Assembly (NCBI GenBank): GCA_028823485.1
Contig: JAPKBG010000007.1
Coordinates: forward strand, 1 to 64,000
DNA length: 64,000 nucleotides
DNA from: Methylophilaceae bacterium
GTDB lineage: Bacteria; Pseudomonadota; Gammaproteobacteria; Burkholderiales; Methylophilaceae
Direction of reading: 5' to 3'
Each line of letters opens with the position of its first letter. Within the stretch, counting starts at the first letter, position 1. The notes under the pieces were generated by a model. The model did not search any database. It was not told the origin of the DNA and worked only from the letters and a program-made list of their open reading frames with translations. The position numbers and the translations under genes were made by a program. This document shows, one piece after another, positions 8,768 through 19,060 of this stretch.

Positions 8768-9527
8768 TGAATTTGGATGCAAAGTGGTTGCTGATTTTAA
8801 TGTTAGTTACCTTCTTAACAGCTTGTGGAACGCTGGGCCAACAATCTGGCAGTAATGCAAATGAAAGCCTACATCAGCTTGATAGTGCGCGAGCACATGC
8901 CAATTTAGGTGCTGCTTACTTGCAACAAAACAAATTAGAAATTGCGTTGAATGAATTTTCTAAAGCCATTGAAGTCACGCCATTATACGCAGGAGAGTAT
9001 AATGGTATCGCTATGGTTAGGTCCGAATTAAAGCAGGATGAGCTAGCAGAGTTCAATTTTAAAAAAGCCACTCAGATTGACCCTTCTGCTTCTCAAGCCT
9101 GTAACAATTACGGGGCATTTTTATGTTCTCGCGAAGGATATAGTGAGTCAGTGCCACAGTTTTTAGAGGCAGTTAAAAATCCACTATATCGGACGCCGAA
9201 TTTAGCCTATACAAATGCAGGTATTTGCGGAAAATGCGATATTGATAATGCAGAACGCTATCTTACCAAAGCACTTCAAATTCGACCGCTGACACATGCG
9301 GCAGCACATCATTTGGCTGAGATTTAGTTTGGTCGAGGCTATGCGTCAACTGCAAAAAAACGTTACAGAATGCAATACTCGTTGCACCCAATGCTAAAAT
9401 ACTATGGCTAGGTATTAGAATTACACGAAAGCTTGGTGACAAAAACAGCGAGGCAAGCTATTCTTTAGAACTGCGTAGAAAGCTTCCTAACTCAAATGAG
9501 ACGAAACTGTTGTCACATCAGCAATAA
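8767..9527 (+). pseudogene. pilF: type IV pilus biogenesis TPR lipoprotein PilF/PilW, inactivated
   Basis: The first 186 codons encode a lipoprotein signal (LMLVTFLTACGT) and TPR repeats of the PilF/PilW type, which helps assemble the PilQ secretin. The frame stops at a TAG (9325-9327) where the family continues (LAEI-x-FGRG). The family C-terminus is still readable afterwards, but only in the +1 frame. From about 9354 it reads KKTLQNAILVAPNAK, then ILWLGIRITRKLGDKNSEAS, ending LSHQQ with TAA at 9525-9527. The frame switch falls at a run of seven A (9354-9360). So there are two lesions: a nonsense change, probably CAG to TAG, and a one-base loss in the A run. The truncated product lacks the last TPR. 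Confidence 0.85.
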
Positions 9528-9550
9528 ACATTATTGATTAGGGGTACGAA

Positions 9551-10498
9551 ATGGCACGTAAGCTTAAAAATGATAGTCAAAAAGAGGTGGTGGAAGACAG
9601 CGCTGCAGCTGCAGAAGTGCCTGCAAAAAATAATACTGAGCAAGAGGGCGCATCAGACACCATGATTGAGGAAGGTAATAATGAAAGCCAGCACCTTGAG
9701 TGCGGTGCTAAACTGCGGTCAGCACGTATTGCACAAGACTTATCTACGCTGACGGTTGCAAGGCAGTTAAGGTTGAGTAATAAGCAAATAGACGCATTGG
9801 AACAGGATGATTTCTCTGCCTTGCCTGAGTCACCAATCGTTAAAGGGTTTATTCGTAATTATGCGAAGTTGTTAAAAATCCCTGCTGATACGATGCTAAT
9901 TGCCTATGCTGAAATGACGCCTGAAGCAGTGCCGCGTGCGATGGTACTCAATTTTGGCATCAATATTAAAATGACAGAAAAAACCAAATCAGGCGGTTCA
10001 CGCTACTTGCTATTTGCAGTGCTCTTTCTGTTCGGTTTGGGCGCTTGGTTTTTCTATCAAAGCTACATACAAAAACCTGAAGTTGCCGATACAGTAGCGT
10101 ATATTTCTGGCGTGTTGCCAACGCCTGACTTACCAGTACCTGAACCGGAGCTGGAAGAAGCTTTGTCTAAGGCGCTAGCAGCCTCTCCAGAAGCACAGTT
10201 AACTAAATCAGATAATGCGCAGCTTGTTGATGAAAAAGAGGCGCTAGCAGTGGCGGGTAAAACAAGATTAGAATTTAATGCGGCACAGGAAACTTGGCTT
10301 AGCGTCGTTAACCAATCAGGTAAAGAAGTTTATAACAAAATACTCTATGCAGGTAATCGCGATGTGATTGATGTTTCTCAGCCTTTAGAGATTGTCGTTG
10401 GTAATGCGAATGGTGCAACGCTTGTGGTTGATGGTAAGCCGGTTGACTTGGCACCTTATACACGTACTAATGTTGCACGTGTTCGATTGAATCAGTAG
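9551..10498 (+). CDS. rodZ: RodZ-like helix-turn-helix membrane protein
   Basis: RodZ links the MreB cytoskeleton to the membrane during cell elongation. The 315-residue protein has a charged N-terminal extension, then an HTH domain (about residues 50-115, GAKLRSARIAQDLSTLTVAR). A membrane helix follows near residues 152-170 (YLLFAVLFLFGLGAWFFY), then a Pro/Glu/Ala-rich linker and a C-terminal DUF4115 beta domain (ETWLSVVNQSGKEVYNKIL). Its place between pilF and ispG is conserved in Betaproteobacteria. The helix-turn-helix is for protein contact, so a DNA-binding role is not implied. Confidence 0.9.
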   Translation: MARKLKNDSQKEVVEDSAAAAEVPAKNNTEQEGASDTMIEEGNNESQHLECGAKLRSARIAQDLSTLTVARQLRLSNKQIDALEQDDFSALPESPIVKGFIRNYAKLLKIPADTMLIAYAEMTPEAVPRAMVLNFGINIKMTEKTKSGGSRYLLFAVLFLFGLGAWFFYQSYIQKPEVADTVAYISGVLPTPDLPVPEPELEEALSKALAASPEAQLTKSDNAQLVDEKEALAVAGKTRLEFNAAQETWLSVVNQSGKEVYNKILYAGNRDVIDVSQPLEIVVGNANGATLVVDGKPVDLAPYTRTNVARVRLNQ

Positions 10499-10534
10499 AA
10501 GCATTTATCTTAATTTAGAGTGGTTGTATAACCT

Positions 10535-11827
10535 ATGCGCAAAAATACGCGACAAGTGATGGTTGGTCATGTGGCCATTGGTGGTGGTTTGTATGGGACC
10601 GCTGTTGCACCAATAGTCGTTCAAAGTATGACTAATACGGATACGGCAGATGCTGAAGGCACGGTTCAACAAGTGTATGAACTATGGCAAGCAGGTAGTG
10701 AAGTTGTTCGTATCACTGTTAATTCTCCAGAAGCTGCTGCACAAGTGGCTAATATTCGCCAAGGTTTAGATGCCTTAGGTTGCGATGTGCCACTAGTGGG
10801 CGACTTTCATTTTAACGGACATAAGTTATTACAAGCTTATCCTGAGTGTGCGCAAGCATTAGCAAAGTATCGTATCAATCCTGGCAATGTGGGCAAGGGC
10901 AGTAAGCGAGATGAGCAGTTCGCCAGTATGATAAAGACGGCGATTACCTACAAAAAAGCCGTTCGTATTGGTGTTAACTGGGGTAGTTTAGACCAAGTTA
11001 AAATGGCTAGCATGATGGATGAAAATGCCAAGTCATCTGCGCCAATGTCTGCGCATAAGCTGATGCAGGAAGCATTAATGCAATCTGCTTTAGAAAGTGC
11101 GCAGCAAGCCGTTGAAATCGGTTTGGATCCGAATCAAATTACCATTTCTTGTAAAGTGAGTAATGTACAAGACTTGGTCTCCGTTTATCGTGAGTTAAGT
11201 AGCCGTTGTGACTATCCATTGCATTTGGGTCTGACAGAGGCTGGCATGGGCTCAAAAGGGATTGTTGCTTCTACGGCGGCTTTATCGCTACTATTACAAG
11301 AAGGCATTGGCGACACAATACGTGTGAGTCTAACGCCTGAACCAAACGAATCACGTACTAAAGAGGTCGTGGTTGCACAAGAAATTTTGCAAATTATGGG
11401 AATTCGCTCTTTCACACCATTAGTGACGGCTTGCCCAGGTTGTGGTCGTACGATGTCAACCTACTTCCAAGAGCTAGCAATGCAGATTCAAGCTTATCTA
11501 AGGCAACAAATGCCAGTCTGGCGCAATGATTATCCGGGTGTTGCTAATATGAGTGTGGCAGTCATGGGCTGTGTCGTGAATGGTCCGGGCGAGTCTAAAC
11601 TGGCTAATATTGGTATCAGCTTGCCAGGGACTGGGGAAACACCGGTTGCGCCTGTTTTTGTGGATGGTGAAAAGACAGTGACCCTAAAAGGGGATCATAT
11701 TGCACAAGCGTTTCAAGTAATTGTAGAAGACTATGTGCAAAAGAACTATGCAGAAGGTGGTAAGTTGCGTGTAGCTCCAACATTAACATCAGCTCATAAA
11801 ACTATTAATATTCGATCAGTTAGTTAA
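10535..11827 (+). CDS. ispG: 4-hydroxy-3-methylbut-2-enyl diphosphate synthase
   Basis: IspG (GcpE) converts 2-C-methyl-erythritol 2,4-cyclodiphosphate to HMBPP in the MEP isoprenoid pathway, using a [4Fe-4S] cluster. The start [11 protein letters not shown], the [19 protein letters not shown] block and the cluster-binding segments CPGCGRT and [12 protein letters not shown] near the C-terminus are diagnostic. At 430 residues it is the longer form found in Proteobacteria, with an insert between the TIM barrel and the reductase-like domain. It lies 37 bp after rodZ and 5 bp before hisS, consistent with one transcript. Confidence 0.97.
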   Translation: MRKNTRQVMVGHVAIGGGLYGTAVAPIVVQSMTNTDTADAEGTVQQVYELWQAGSEVVRITVNSPEAAAQVANIRQGLDALGCDVPLVGDFHFNGHKLLQAYPECAQALAKYRINPGNVGKGSKRDEQFASMIKTAITYKKAVRIGVNWGSLDQVKMASMMDENAKSSAPMSAHKLMQEALMQSALESAQQAVEIGLDPNQITISCKVSNVQDLVSVYRELSSRCDYPLHLGLTEAGMGSKGIVASTAALSLLLQEGIGDTIRVSLTPEPNESRTKEVVVAQEILQIMGIRSFTPLVTACPGCGRTMSTYFQELAMQIQAYLRQQMPVWRNDYPGVANMSVAVMGCVVNGPGESKLANIGISLPGTGETPVAPVFVDGEKTVTLKGDHIAQAFQVIVEDYVQKNYAEGGKLRVAPTLTSAHKTINIRSVS

Positions 11828-11832
11828 ATTTA

Positions 11833-13095
11833 ATGAGTCAAAAAAACAAACTTCAGTCAATCAAGGGCTTTTACGATATTTTGCCAGAAGCGACGCCGCT
11901 TTGGTTTCAATTAGAAGACACTGCACGTAAAGTGTTATCGCAATATGGCTACAATAACATCCGCATGCCATTGGTTGAGCCAGTCGAGTTATTTGTCCGT
12001 AGTGTTGGCGAGCATACCGATATTGTTGAAAAAGAAATGTATGCTTGGGAAGATAAGCTGAATGGCGATAAGCTGGTGCTGCGCCCAGAAGGAACAGCTG
12101 GTTGTGTGCGCGCTGTTGTTGAGCAAAACCTAACTTACAATGGTCCACAGCGTTTATGGTATATCGGTCCGATGTTTCGGCATGAAAATGTTCAAAAAGG
12201 TCGTCAGCGCCAATTCCATCAAGTCGGTTGTGAGGCATTTGCTTTTGATGGCCCTGATGTCGATGCGGAGCAAATTGTTTTATTGGCGCGATTATGGCAC
12301 GAACTTGGTATTACGGATGTTGAGTTGCAGATTAACAGTATTGGCGATGCCGATGAGCGCGCAACTTACCGTCAAATGCTGATTACTTATTTTGAGCAGC
12401 ATGCTGATTGGTTAGATGAGGATGCAAAACGCCGTTTACATACTAATCCGTTACGTATTTTAGACAGTAAAAACCCACGTATGCAAGACCTATGCGAAGC
12501 TGCGCCTAGGTTGATGGACTGCTTGGGTGAAGCGAGTAAAGTGCATTTTGAAAATCTGTGTCAGTTGCTTACCGGTGCAGGTGTTGCTTATGTCATTAAT
12601 CATCGCTTAGTACGTGGTTTAGATTATTACAATCGTACTGTTTTTGAGTGGGTAACGACCAAGCTAGGTGCGCAAGGTACGATTGCAGGTGGTGGCCGTT
12701 ACGATACATTGGTAGAGAAACTAGGCGGAAAACCAACGCCTGCTTGTGGTTTTGCGATTGGTTTAGAGCGTGTGTTCTTGTTGATGCAAGAGTATGGCGT
12801 TACAGCCAAGAGCTCTCCAGATATTTACCTCGTGAATGTAGGTGAGCAAGCAGAAGCGAAAGCGTTTAGTGTGGCAGAAGCCTTACGTAGTGATGGGTTG
12901 TCAGTTGTGCTACACGCAGGCGGTGGTAGCTTTAAATCGCAAATGAAAAAAGCCGATAGAAGCGGCGCACGTTATGCGGCTATACTAGGTGATGATGAAG
13001 TGACTGCAGGTGAGGTTTCATTAAAACCGTTATTAGCGGCTGGTGAGCAGCAACGCTGCGGATTAAGTGAAGTGGTTAACCGCATTAAGGATTAA
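11833..13095 (+). CDS. hisS: histidyl-tRNA synthetase
   Basis: This class II aminoacyl-tRNA synthetase charges tRNA-His. Visible are the leading KGFYDILPEATPLW segment, motif 2 (FRHENVQKGRQRQFHQVG), the histidine A signature LVRGLDYYNRTVFEW, motif 3 (ACGFAIGLERV), and the C-terminal anticodon-binding domain from about residue 325. Its 420 residues match the normal size. It is distinct from HisZ (29997-31157), which shares the catalytic fold but serves histidine biosynthesis. Confidence 0.98.
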   Translation: MSQKNKLQSIKGFYDILPEATPLWFQLEDTARKVLSQYGYNNIRMPLVEPVELFVRSVGEHTDIVEKEMYAWEDKLNGDKLVLRPEGTAGCVRAVVEQNLTYNGPQRLWYIGPMFRHENVQKGRQRQFHQVGCEAFAFDGPDVDAEQIVLLARLWHELGITDVELQINSIGDADERATYRQMLITYFEQHADWLDEDAKRRLHTNPLRILDSKNPRMQDLCEAAPRLMDCLGEASKVHFENLCQLLTGAGVAYVINHRLVRGLDYYNRTVFEWVTTKLGAQGTIAGGGRYDTLVEKLGGKPTPACGFAIGLERVFLLMQEYGVTAKSSPDIYLVNVGEQAEAKAFSVAEALRSDGLSVVLHAGGGSFKSQMKKADRSGARYAAILGDDEVTAGEVSLKPLLAAGEQQRCGLSEVVNRIKD

Positions 13096-13097
13096 AC

Positions 13098-13838
13098 ATG
13101 AATATAAATAAAAGCTTTTTTAAGTCAATGACGGTTTTAGGTTTGTTGTTAGCACTTGGTATGGCGAGTGCCGCTTTTATTTTAGGTGTGCAAGCCAAGT
13201 GTGCGGAGAGTGGACAGCAAAGTATTGCCGTTAAAGGCTTGGCAGAGAAGCCGATTCAACAAGATAGTGCAGATTGGACCGTTACTGTACCTGCCTATGA
13301 CGACACGCAAGCAAAGGCGCTGCAAGCAGCAGCAAGGACGCGGCGTAATGTAGAAGCTTTGTTAGCCAAACAAGATTTTGACAAAAGTGCTTGGTCTGTT
13401 GATTTAGAAAAAATCAATCTGCATTTTATAGAGATTTATGACCCTAACTATAGACGTGTGCGAAAAGGCGATGAGGCCCATCAAGTTATTCGTGTCGTTT
13501 CGAATGACTTGTCTAAAATTAAAGCCGATAATAAAGAAATTTTGCAATTACGTACTGCCAATCAACCCATTATTGCGCATTCACCTAAATATTTGTTCGG
13601 TAACTTAGAGGGTATTAAAATGTCTTTGATTGCCGATGCTACGAAGAATGCAAGAAGGCGTGCTATTGAGTTTGTGAAGCAAGATGGCGCAAATTTCGGC
13701 GTGATGAAGTCAGCTAAACAGGGAACATTTTCTATTCTAGCTTTACGCGGGAATGGCGATAGCGATAATTCTTATGGTGGAGTTTATGATAAATCGACCA
13801 TCGATAAAACTGCGCGCGTGGTGGTAGCCATTGTCTAA
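13098..13838 (+). CDS. SIMPL (DUF541) domain protein, probably periplasmic
   Basis: The protein starts with a hydrophobic segment (MTVLGLLLALGMASAAFILG, residues 11-30) that acts as a signal peptide or membrane anchor. A SIMPL/DUF541 domain of the YggE type follows (SIAVKGLAEKPIQQDSADW ... NARRRAIEFVKQDGANFG ... KTARVVVAIV). These proteins are poorly understood; some relatives are linked to oxidative stress. It follows hisS by 2 bp and so is probably co-transcribed. It is not a usual member of the hisS-yfgM-bamB run. Together with the two ABC ATPases it looks like an insertion into that run. Confidence 0.82.
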   Translation: MNINKSFFKSMTVLGLLLALGMASAAFILGVQAKCAESGQQSIAVKGLAEKPIQQDSADWTVTVPAYDDTQAKALQAAARTRRNVEALLAKQDFDKSAWSVDLEKINLHFIEIYDPNYRRVRKGDEAHQVIRVVSNDLSKIKADNKEILQLRTANQPIIAHSPKYLFGNLEGIKMSLIADATKNARRRAIEFVKQDGANFGVMKSAKQGTFSILALRGNGDSDNSYGGVYDKSTIDKTARVVVAIV

Positions 13839-13865
13839 AATATTTAATAGCATATTGACCGATTA

Positions 13866-14717
13866 ATGGCTGATATCTTAAGCATAGAGCATTTGAATGT
13901 TGCGCTAAAAAAATCGCCATCGAGGCTGTTGGTTAAAAATACATCATTTAAACTCGCTAGCGGGAAAACGACATGTATTGTTGGTGAGTCTGGGAGTGGA
14001 AAGAGCTTAACCGCGCTGACAATCATGGGGCTGCTTTCCAACCAGTTGATTGCAACGGGCCGCGTACTATTTAATGGCGTAGATTTAACCACGCTTGATA
14101 ATAGAGGCATGCAAAAGATAAGAGGGGCGCAGATTGGGATGATTTTTCAAGAGCCAATGACCTCGCTTAACCCAGTGTTAACAATTGGTTTTCAAATTGG
14201 CGAGGTGTTAACAGCGCACCAGGCTTTGAAGGGCAATGCCTTGAAGGCGAGCGTTGCGCGGCTATTAACGCAAGTGGGTATCCCAGAAACGCGTAACAGT
14301 AGCTATCCAGATGAATTGTCAGGCGGACAACGTCAAAGGGTGATGGTGGCGATGAGTATTGCCTGTGAGCCTGCTTTGCTAATCGCCGATGAGCCAACGA
14401 CCGCTTTGGATGTGACTGTGCAAGCTCAGATACTCACGCTCTTAGACGAATTAAAAAGTCGGATGAATATGGCCATGTTGTTTATTACGCATGATTTTGG
14501 TGTAGTGTCGGATATTGCTGATGATGTTGTTGTGATGTTTAGAGGCGAAATTGTTGAAGCGGGGCCTAAAGAGCAAGTGTTGGGCAACCCGCAACACCCT
14601 TACACTAAAGCGCTATTGGACTGTGTGCCAGACGTGGCGGGGAAGAAGGAGTTAAACCCAATTGACTATGCGTGGTTAAACCACCATGAGTTAAGTAATA
14701 GTGGGGCGTCTTCATAA
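13866..14717 (+). CDS. oligopeptide-type ABC transporter ATP-binding protein (first of a pair)
   Basis: This is an ABC ATPase of the DppD/OppD kind, or the first half of YejF. Walker A is GESGSGKS (about residues 40-47), the signature is ELSGGQRQRVMVAM, and Walker B is ALLIADEPTTALD followed by the switch His in ITHDFG. The C-terminal GNPQHPYTKALLDCVPD tail is typical of the dipeptide/nickel/murein-peptide importers. Its stop overlaps the start of the second ATPase (TAATG). No permease or binding-protein gene lies nearby, so the substrate cannot be told. The transporter membrane parts must be elsewhere, or the pair serves several permeases. Confidence 0.88.
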   Translation: MADILSIEHLNVALKKSPSRLLVKNTSFKLASGKTTCIVGESGSGKSLTALTIMGLLSNQLIATGRVLFNGVDLTTLDNRGMQKIRGAQIGMIFQEPMTSLNPVLTIGFQIGEVLTAHQALKGNALKASVARLLTQVGIPETRNSSYPDELSGGQRQRVMVAMSIACEPALLIADEPTTALDVTVQAQILTLLDELKSRMNMAMLFITHDFGVVSDIADDVVVMFRGEIVEAGPKEQVLGNPQHPYTKALLDCVPDVAGKKELNPIDYAWLNHHELSNSGASS

Positions 14718-15520
14718 TGCAAACAGCATCGGCAGGTGTGGTGTTAGAGGCCAAAAATCTAGTTAAGCATTACAAGCAGCGTGCTGGCAGTTTTGGATTA
14801 AAACACACGACAATTAAAGCACTAGATGATGTGAGTATTGTGTTAAAGCAAGGTTCAACCCTTGCTGTTGTTGGTGAATCTGGTAGTGGCAAGTCTACTT
14901 TGGCGCGTTGTCTGTTACAATTGCTCCCGTTCGAAAGCGGCGAAGTTTTGTTTCATGGACAATCACTGACAGAATTAGATAGTGCGAGTTTGCGAAAAGC
15001 CCGAAAAAGTTTGCAAATGGTGTTTCAAGATCCTTTTGCTTCACTGAACCCACGTATGCGCGTAGGTGAAATTGTCGGTGAAGGCTTGGTGATACATGGT
15101 TTAGGCAATGCGAGTGAGCGGTTGAAAAAAGTACAGCAGATGTTGGAACGTGTTGGTTTAAACGCTGATGATGTGAAGAAATATCCGCACCAGTTTTCAG
15201 GCGGGCAACGTCAGCGGATTGGTATTGCACGAGCATTGGTGTTGGAGCCAGAAGTTGTGGTGTGGGATGAGCCCGTTTCTGCGTTAGATGTCTCTGTACA
15301 AGCGCAGATATTGCTGCTGCTTAAAGCATTACAAAAAGAGATGAAGTTGAGTTATATATTCATTACGCATGATTTACGCGTAGTGAGGCACATTGCGGAT
15401 GACATTGCCGTGATGAATAAAGGTAAAATAGTCGAGCAAGGCATGGTGGAAGCGATTTACCAATCACCAAAGCAAGACTATACAAGGGATTTGCTAAAGG
15501 CAATTCCTGGGCAGAAATAA
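14717..15520 (+). CDS. oligopeptide-type ABC transporter ATP-binding protein (second of a pair)
   Basis: This is the partner ATPase of the DppF/OppF kind, or the second half of YejF. Walker A is GESGSGKSTLAR (from about residue 55), the Q-loop is VFQDPFASLNPRMRVGE, the signature is FSGGQRQRIGIARAL and Walker B is VVVWDEPVSALD, with ITHDLR after it. The tail (SPKQDYTRDLLKAIPG) again fits the peptide-importer subfamily. In E. coli YejF the two halves are one polypeptide; here they are separate genes overlapping by one base. The pair is orphaned between the SIMPL gene and yfgM. Confidence 0.88.
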   Translation: MQTASAGVVLEAKNLVKHYKQRAGSFGLKHTTIKALDDVSIVLKQGSTLAVVGESGSGKSTLARCLLQLLPFESGEVLFHGQSLTELDSASLRKARKSLQMVFQDPFASLNPRMRVGEIVGEGLVIHGLGNASERLKKVQQMLERVGLNADDVKKYPHQFSGGQRQRIGIARALVLEPEVVVWDEPVSALDVSVQAQILLLLKALQKEMKLSYIFITHDLRVVRHIADDIAVMNKGKIVEQGMVEAIYQSPKQDYTRDLLKAIPGQK

Positions 15521-15566
15521 ATAAGCAATTTAAGATTAACAGTAAAAGATAGTTTTAGGATAAATA

Positions 15567-16193
15567 ATGGCACTAGATTTAGATGATCAAGAACAGTTAG
15601 ATGAGTTTAAAGCATGGTGGGATCAATACGGAAAATTAACGGTTAACCTCGTTTTATTAGCGTTAATTGCTTATGCATCGTGGCAAGGTTATCAATATTT
15701 TCAACACAAAAAAGCAGTGGAAGCTTCAAAGATTTATCAAACATTAGGTTTGCTTGACCCAAGTGAGAGTGACACGATAAAAGATGCGGCAAATAAATTA
15801 ATGACAGATTATATTGCTACACCTTATGCGGGGCGTGCAGCAGTGCTTCAAGCAAGAAGTGAGTTTCTTGCTGGGGAAACTGATGAATCAAAAGCGAAGC
15901 TTGAGTGGGCGATTGCTAATGCACAAGAAACCTCAGTAAAAGCGATTGCTAGTCTACAGTTAGCCAGAATCTTGTTAGACAACAAAGACTATGCAGGCGC
16001 AGAGAAGGTACTATCTGCAGATGTTGACCCAGGTTACGATGGATTGAAAAATGACTTGCAGGGTGACATTTTACTGGCGCAAGGTAAGGTTGATGAAGCG
16101 AAAAAATTGTACGCCAGTGCATTAAATAATTTAGAGTCAGACGGACGCTTATATCTATTTACTAAGCAGAAGCTAGAATCACTCGGTAGTTAG
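15567..16193 (+). CDS. yfgM: YfgM-like SecYEG ancillary TPR protein
   Basis: This is a single-span inner-membrane protein with a short cytoplasmic N-terminus (DLDDQEQLDEFKAWWDQYGK). A membrane helix follows (LTVNLVLLALIAYASWQGYQYF, about residues 24-45), then a periplasmic TPR-like domain. YfgM associates with the SecYEG translocon and periplasmic chaperones. The N-terminal D-E-Q-x3-E-x2-K-x-W-W pattern is characteristic. The 208-residue length is normal and its place just before bamB is conserved. Confidence 0.9.
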   Translation: MALDLDDQEQLDEFKAWWDQYGKLTVNLVLLALIAYASWQGYQYFQHKKAVEASKIYQTLGLLDPSESDTIKDAANKLMTDYIATPYAGRAAVLQARSEFLAGETDESKAKLEWAIANAQETSVKAIASLQLARILLDNKDYAGAEKVLSADVDPGYDGLKNDLQGDILLAQGKVDEAKKLYASALNNLESDGRLYLFTKQKLESLGS

Positions 16194-16205
16194 GTGATAT
16201 TTTCC

Positions 16206-17612
16206 ATGATTAATCAAATCATAATGAAGCGCTGTTTGATTGCAAGCATGTTGCTCTTAGTTGGGTGCAGTGCTTTAACCAAATTAAGACTCGATATGAC
16301 TGATAGTCTATTCGGGCGTGAGCCTCACAATGCAGCTGCCGAACTGAAGGCAATTAACGCTACGCGTACAGTCAAATTGGATTGGTCTACACAATTAGGC
16401 GAGACAGGACCTTACGATTACACTCCTGCATTAAGCGCTGGATCTGTTTATGCGGTTAACGTAAAAGGTGATCTCGCTAAGTTCAATGTGGCGAATGGTA
16501 AACAAGAGTGGCGTATTAACGTCGGTGAGCCAATTAGTGGTGGTGTTGGCGCTGGTGGTGGCTTGGTATTGGTTGGTACCAATAGAGGTAACTTGCTCGC
16601 TTATGATGTGAGTGGCAAGCTTGTTTGGCAATCCAAACTATCCAGTGAAGTGCTAAGCGTGCCTCGTTATTTTGAGGGCAAAGTAATCGTGCGATCCGGC
16701 GATAACGCTATTTATGGTTTAGATGCAGCAGATGGTGTTCGTAAGTGGACTTATACCCGAGTAGTGCCAGCACTCAGCTTAAGGAGTAGCGCTGGCATTG
16801 TTGTGGACGGCGGTGCTGTTTATGCAGGTTTCTCTGGTGGGAAAATGGTGGCAATACGTGCGGACAATGGCAAATTATTATGGGATGCAACCGTTGCGGT
16901 ACCTAGAGGTGTGACAGAGATTGAACGAATTGCAGACATTACCAGCTTACCTGTGGTTTCTGGACCTGTTGTTTATGCTGTTGCCTATCAAGGCCGTATT
17001 GCTGCGATTGACCGTATCAATGGAAAAGTACTTTGGAATAGAGAGATTTCTAGTTATCGCGGTATTGCTATCGAAGGTGAGGAAATATATGTTTCGCATG
17101 CGCTAGGGTCTTTGTACTCACTTGATTACGCCACGGGGAGAACTTTTTGGCGACAAGGTGATTTGCTTAACAGGCGCTTAACAACACCATTGCCAATGAA
17201 TGGGCTTACTGTAGTAGGTGATTTAGAAGGGTATATCCATTTTCTTAATAGAGATAATGGTAAATTTGCATCCCGTATTAAAGTGGGCAGTAACGCTGTT
17301 ATGTCTTTAATCCCAAGTAATAAACCATCACAATTGATTGCTGCAACGCGAGATGGTGGCTTGTATTTGGTGAGTGTTGGAGCGTCGACAGCATCAATGA
17401 GTGAAGAGCGTGAGTCAACACCTACAATTGAAACAGTAGAGCCAGCACCTGCCAACGAAATTGAAACGTTTGAAGCTGATAGCCCTGAGGCTAGTGAAGT
17501 GACAGAAGAGAAGTCAGATAGTATTTTATTTCAAAAACAAAAACCGCTCTTATTTCCGAGTGTTCCAGAAAGCTATAATGGGCCAGGTATTGAATTGCCT
17601 CAGTCAGAATAA
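16206..17612 (+). CDS. bamB: outer membrane assembly lipoprotein BamB, with a C-terminal extension
   Basis: BamB is a beta-propeller lipoprotein of the BAM complex that inserts outer-membrane proteins. A lipobox (LLLVGCSA) is followed by PQQ-like propeller repeats ([44 protein letters not shown]). The ATG at 16206 was chosen because TAGGTGA lies upstream; a GTG at 16194 is the longest option and an ATG at 16224 the shortest. The protein is about 75 residues longer than E. coli BamB. The extra part is a Glu/Ser/Thr/Pro-rich tail (from about residue 396) ending in [18 protein letters not shown], which looks disordered. Confidence 0.92.
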   Translation: MINQIIMKRCLIASMLLLVGCSALTKLRLDMTDSLFGREPHNAAAELKAINATRTVKLDWSTQLGETGPYDYTPALSAGSVYAVNVKGDLAKFNVANGKQEWRINVGEPISGGVGAGGGLVLVGTNRGNLLAYDVSGKLVWQSKLSSEVLSVPRYFEGKVIVRSGDNAIYGLDAADGVRKWTYTRVVPALSLRSSAGIVVDGGAVYAGFSGGKMVAIRADNGKLLWDATVAVPRGVTEIERIADITSLPVVSGPVVYAVAYQGRIAAIDRINGKVLWNREISSYRGIAIEGEEIYVSHALGSLYSLDYATGRTFWRQGDLLNRRLTTPLPMNGLTVVGDLEGYIHFLNRDNGKFASRIKVGSNAVMSLIPSNKPSQLIAATRDGGLYLVSVGASTASMSEERESTPTIETVEPAPANEIETFEADSPEASEVTEEKSDSILFQKQKPLLFPSVPESYNGPGIELPQSE

Positions 17613-17617
17613 TCACC

Positions 17618-19051
17618 ATGTTACCTACCATTGTCCTAGTTGGCCGACCTAATGTTGGCAAGTCTACTTTATTTAACCGCTTAACCAAGAGCCGCGATGC
17701 CTTGGTGGCCGATTTTCCTGGTTTGACGAGAGATCGCCATTACGGGCGTGGTGTTGGTGCGAGCAAGCCATACCTCGTGATTGATACTGGTGGCTTTGAG
17801 CCCAAGGCGGAGACAGGCATCATGAAGGAAATGGCGCGACAAACGCTATTGGCTATCGATGAAGCCGATGTTGTTTTTTTTATAGTCGATGGACGCGCAG
17901 GGTTAACACCGCAAGAATATACCATTGCCGATACACTCAGAAAAGCACAACGCCCAGTATTATTGGTTGTGAATAAAACTGAAGGTATGATGAAATCCGT
18001 TGTGAGCGCAGACTTTTATGCACTTGGTCTGGGTGATCCGTTGTCAGTTTCTTCTGCACATGGGGAAGGTGTTAAGGATTTGGTTGAGCTAGCGCTAGAA
18101 GGCTTTCCAGAACAGGAAGCCGAGGGCAAAAAGGGTAGGGACCGTAATCCGAAAATTGCGATTGTTGGTCGTCCTAATGTGGGTAAATCAACTTTAGTGA
18201 ATGCACTGCTCGGTGAAGATCGGATGATTGCCTTTGATGAAGCAGGCACCACACGGGATTCGATTTATGCCGAATTAGAGAAAGATGGTAAGCAATATAC
18301 GATTATTGATACCGCTGGTGTGCGTAAGCGCGGGCGTGTATTTGAAGCGATTGAGAAATTTTCTGTGGTGAAAACCATGCAAGCGATTGAAGATGCCAAT
18401 GTGGCGATCTTGGTGGTTGATGCACAAGAGGGCATTACCGAACAAGATGCCCATGTCGCTGCTTATATTTTAGATGCAGGTCGTGCCTTGGTGGTTGCCA
18501 TTAACAAATGGGATGGCTTAAAAGAAGATGAGCGCGATTGGATCAAAAAACAAATTGATCGTAAACTGCAGTTCTTAGATTTTGCTAAATTTCATTACAT
18601 TTCAGCACTACGCAAAAAAGGCTTACCAGAGCTATTCACTTCAGTAGATGGTGCGTTTAAGGCGGCATTTACTGATTTGTCTACACCACAATTGACCCGA
18701 GTACTATCGGATGCCGTTGCGCAGCACCAGCCGCCGATCAGCAAAGGGATTAGACCTAAGCTACGCTACGCTCACCAAGGTGGCGTGAATCCACCAATAG
18801 TTGTCATACATGGCTCGCATATTGCAGGTGTTAAAGATAGTTACAAGCGTTTCTTAGAGGGTATCTTTCGTAAGACGTTCCAGTTGGTCGGTACGCCACT
18901 TAGAGTACAATTCAAGCAGGGTAATAACCCGTATGCTGATGCGCTAGATAAACGTAAGGCTGGTGAAGGAATTGTGACAATGCGTCGCCGCAAAACAGAG
19001 CGACGTAAAGAATTAAAGACTAAAAAAGAGGAAGAGAATAAAAAGCACTAG
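17618..19051 (+). CDS. der: ribosome-assembly GTPase Der (EngA)
   Basis: Der has two tandem GTPase domains and helps mature the 50S subunit. Both P-loops are visible ([15 protein letters not shown] at the start, [15 protein letters not shown] near residue 186), with DTGG/DTAG G3 motifs and NKTE/NKWD G4 motifs. A KH-like C-terminal domain ends in a basic tail ([22 protein letters not shown]). The 477 residues match the family. It follows bamB by 5 bp and ends just before a strong two-way terminator. Confidence 0.97.
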   Translation: MLPTIVLVGRPNVGKSTLFNRLTKSRDALVADFPGLTRDRHYGRGVGASKPYLVIDTGGFEPKAETGIMKEMARQTLLAIDEADVVFFIVDGRAGLTPQEYTIADTLRKAQRPVLLVVNKTEGMMKSVVSADFYALGLGDPLSVSSAHGEGVKDLVELALEGFPEQEAEGKKGRDRNPKIAIVGRPNVGKSTLVNALLGEDRMIAFDEAGTTRDSIYAELEKDGKQYTIIDTAGVRKRGRVFEAIEKFSVVKTMQAIEDANVAILVVDAQEGITEQDAHVAAYILDAGRALVVAINKWDGLKEDERDWIKKQIDRKLQFLDFAKFHYISALRKKGLPELFTSVDGAFKAAFTDLSTPQLTRVLSDAVAQHQPPISKGIRPKLRYAHQGGVNPPIVVIHGSHIAGVKDSYKRFLEGIFRKTFQLVGTPLRVQFKQGNNPYADALDKRKAGEGIVTMRRRKTERRKELKTKKEEENKKH

Positions 19052-19060
19052 CGCTTGTTT

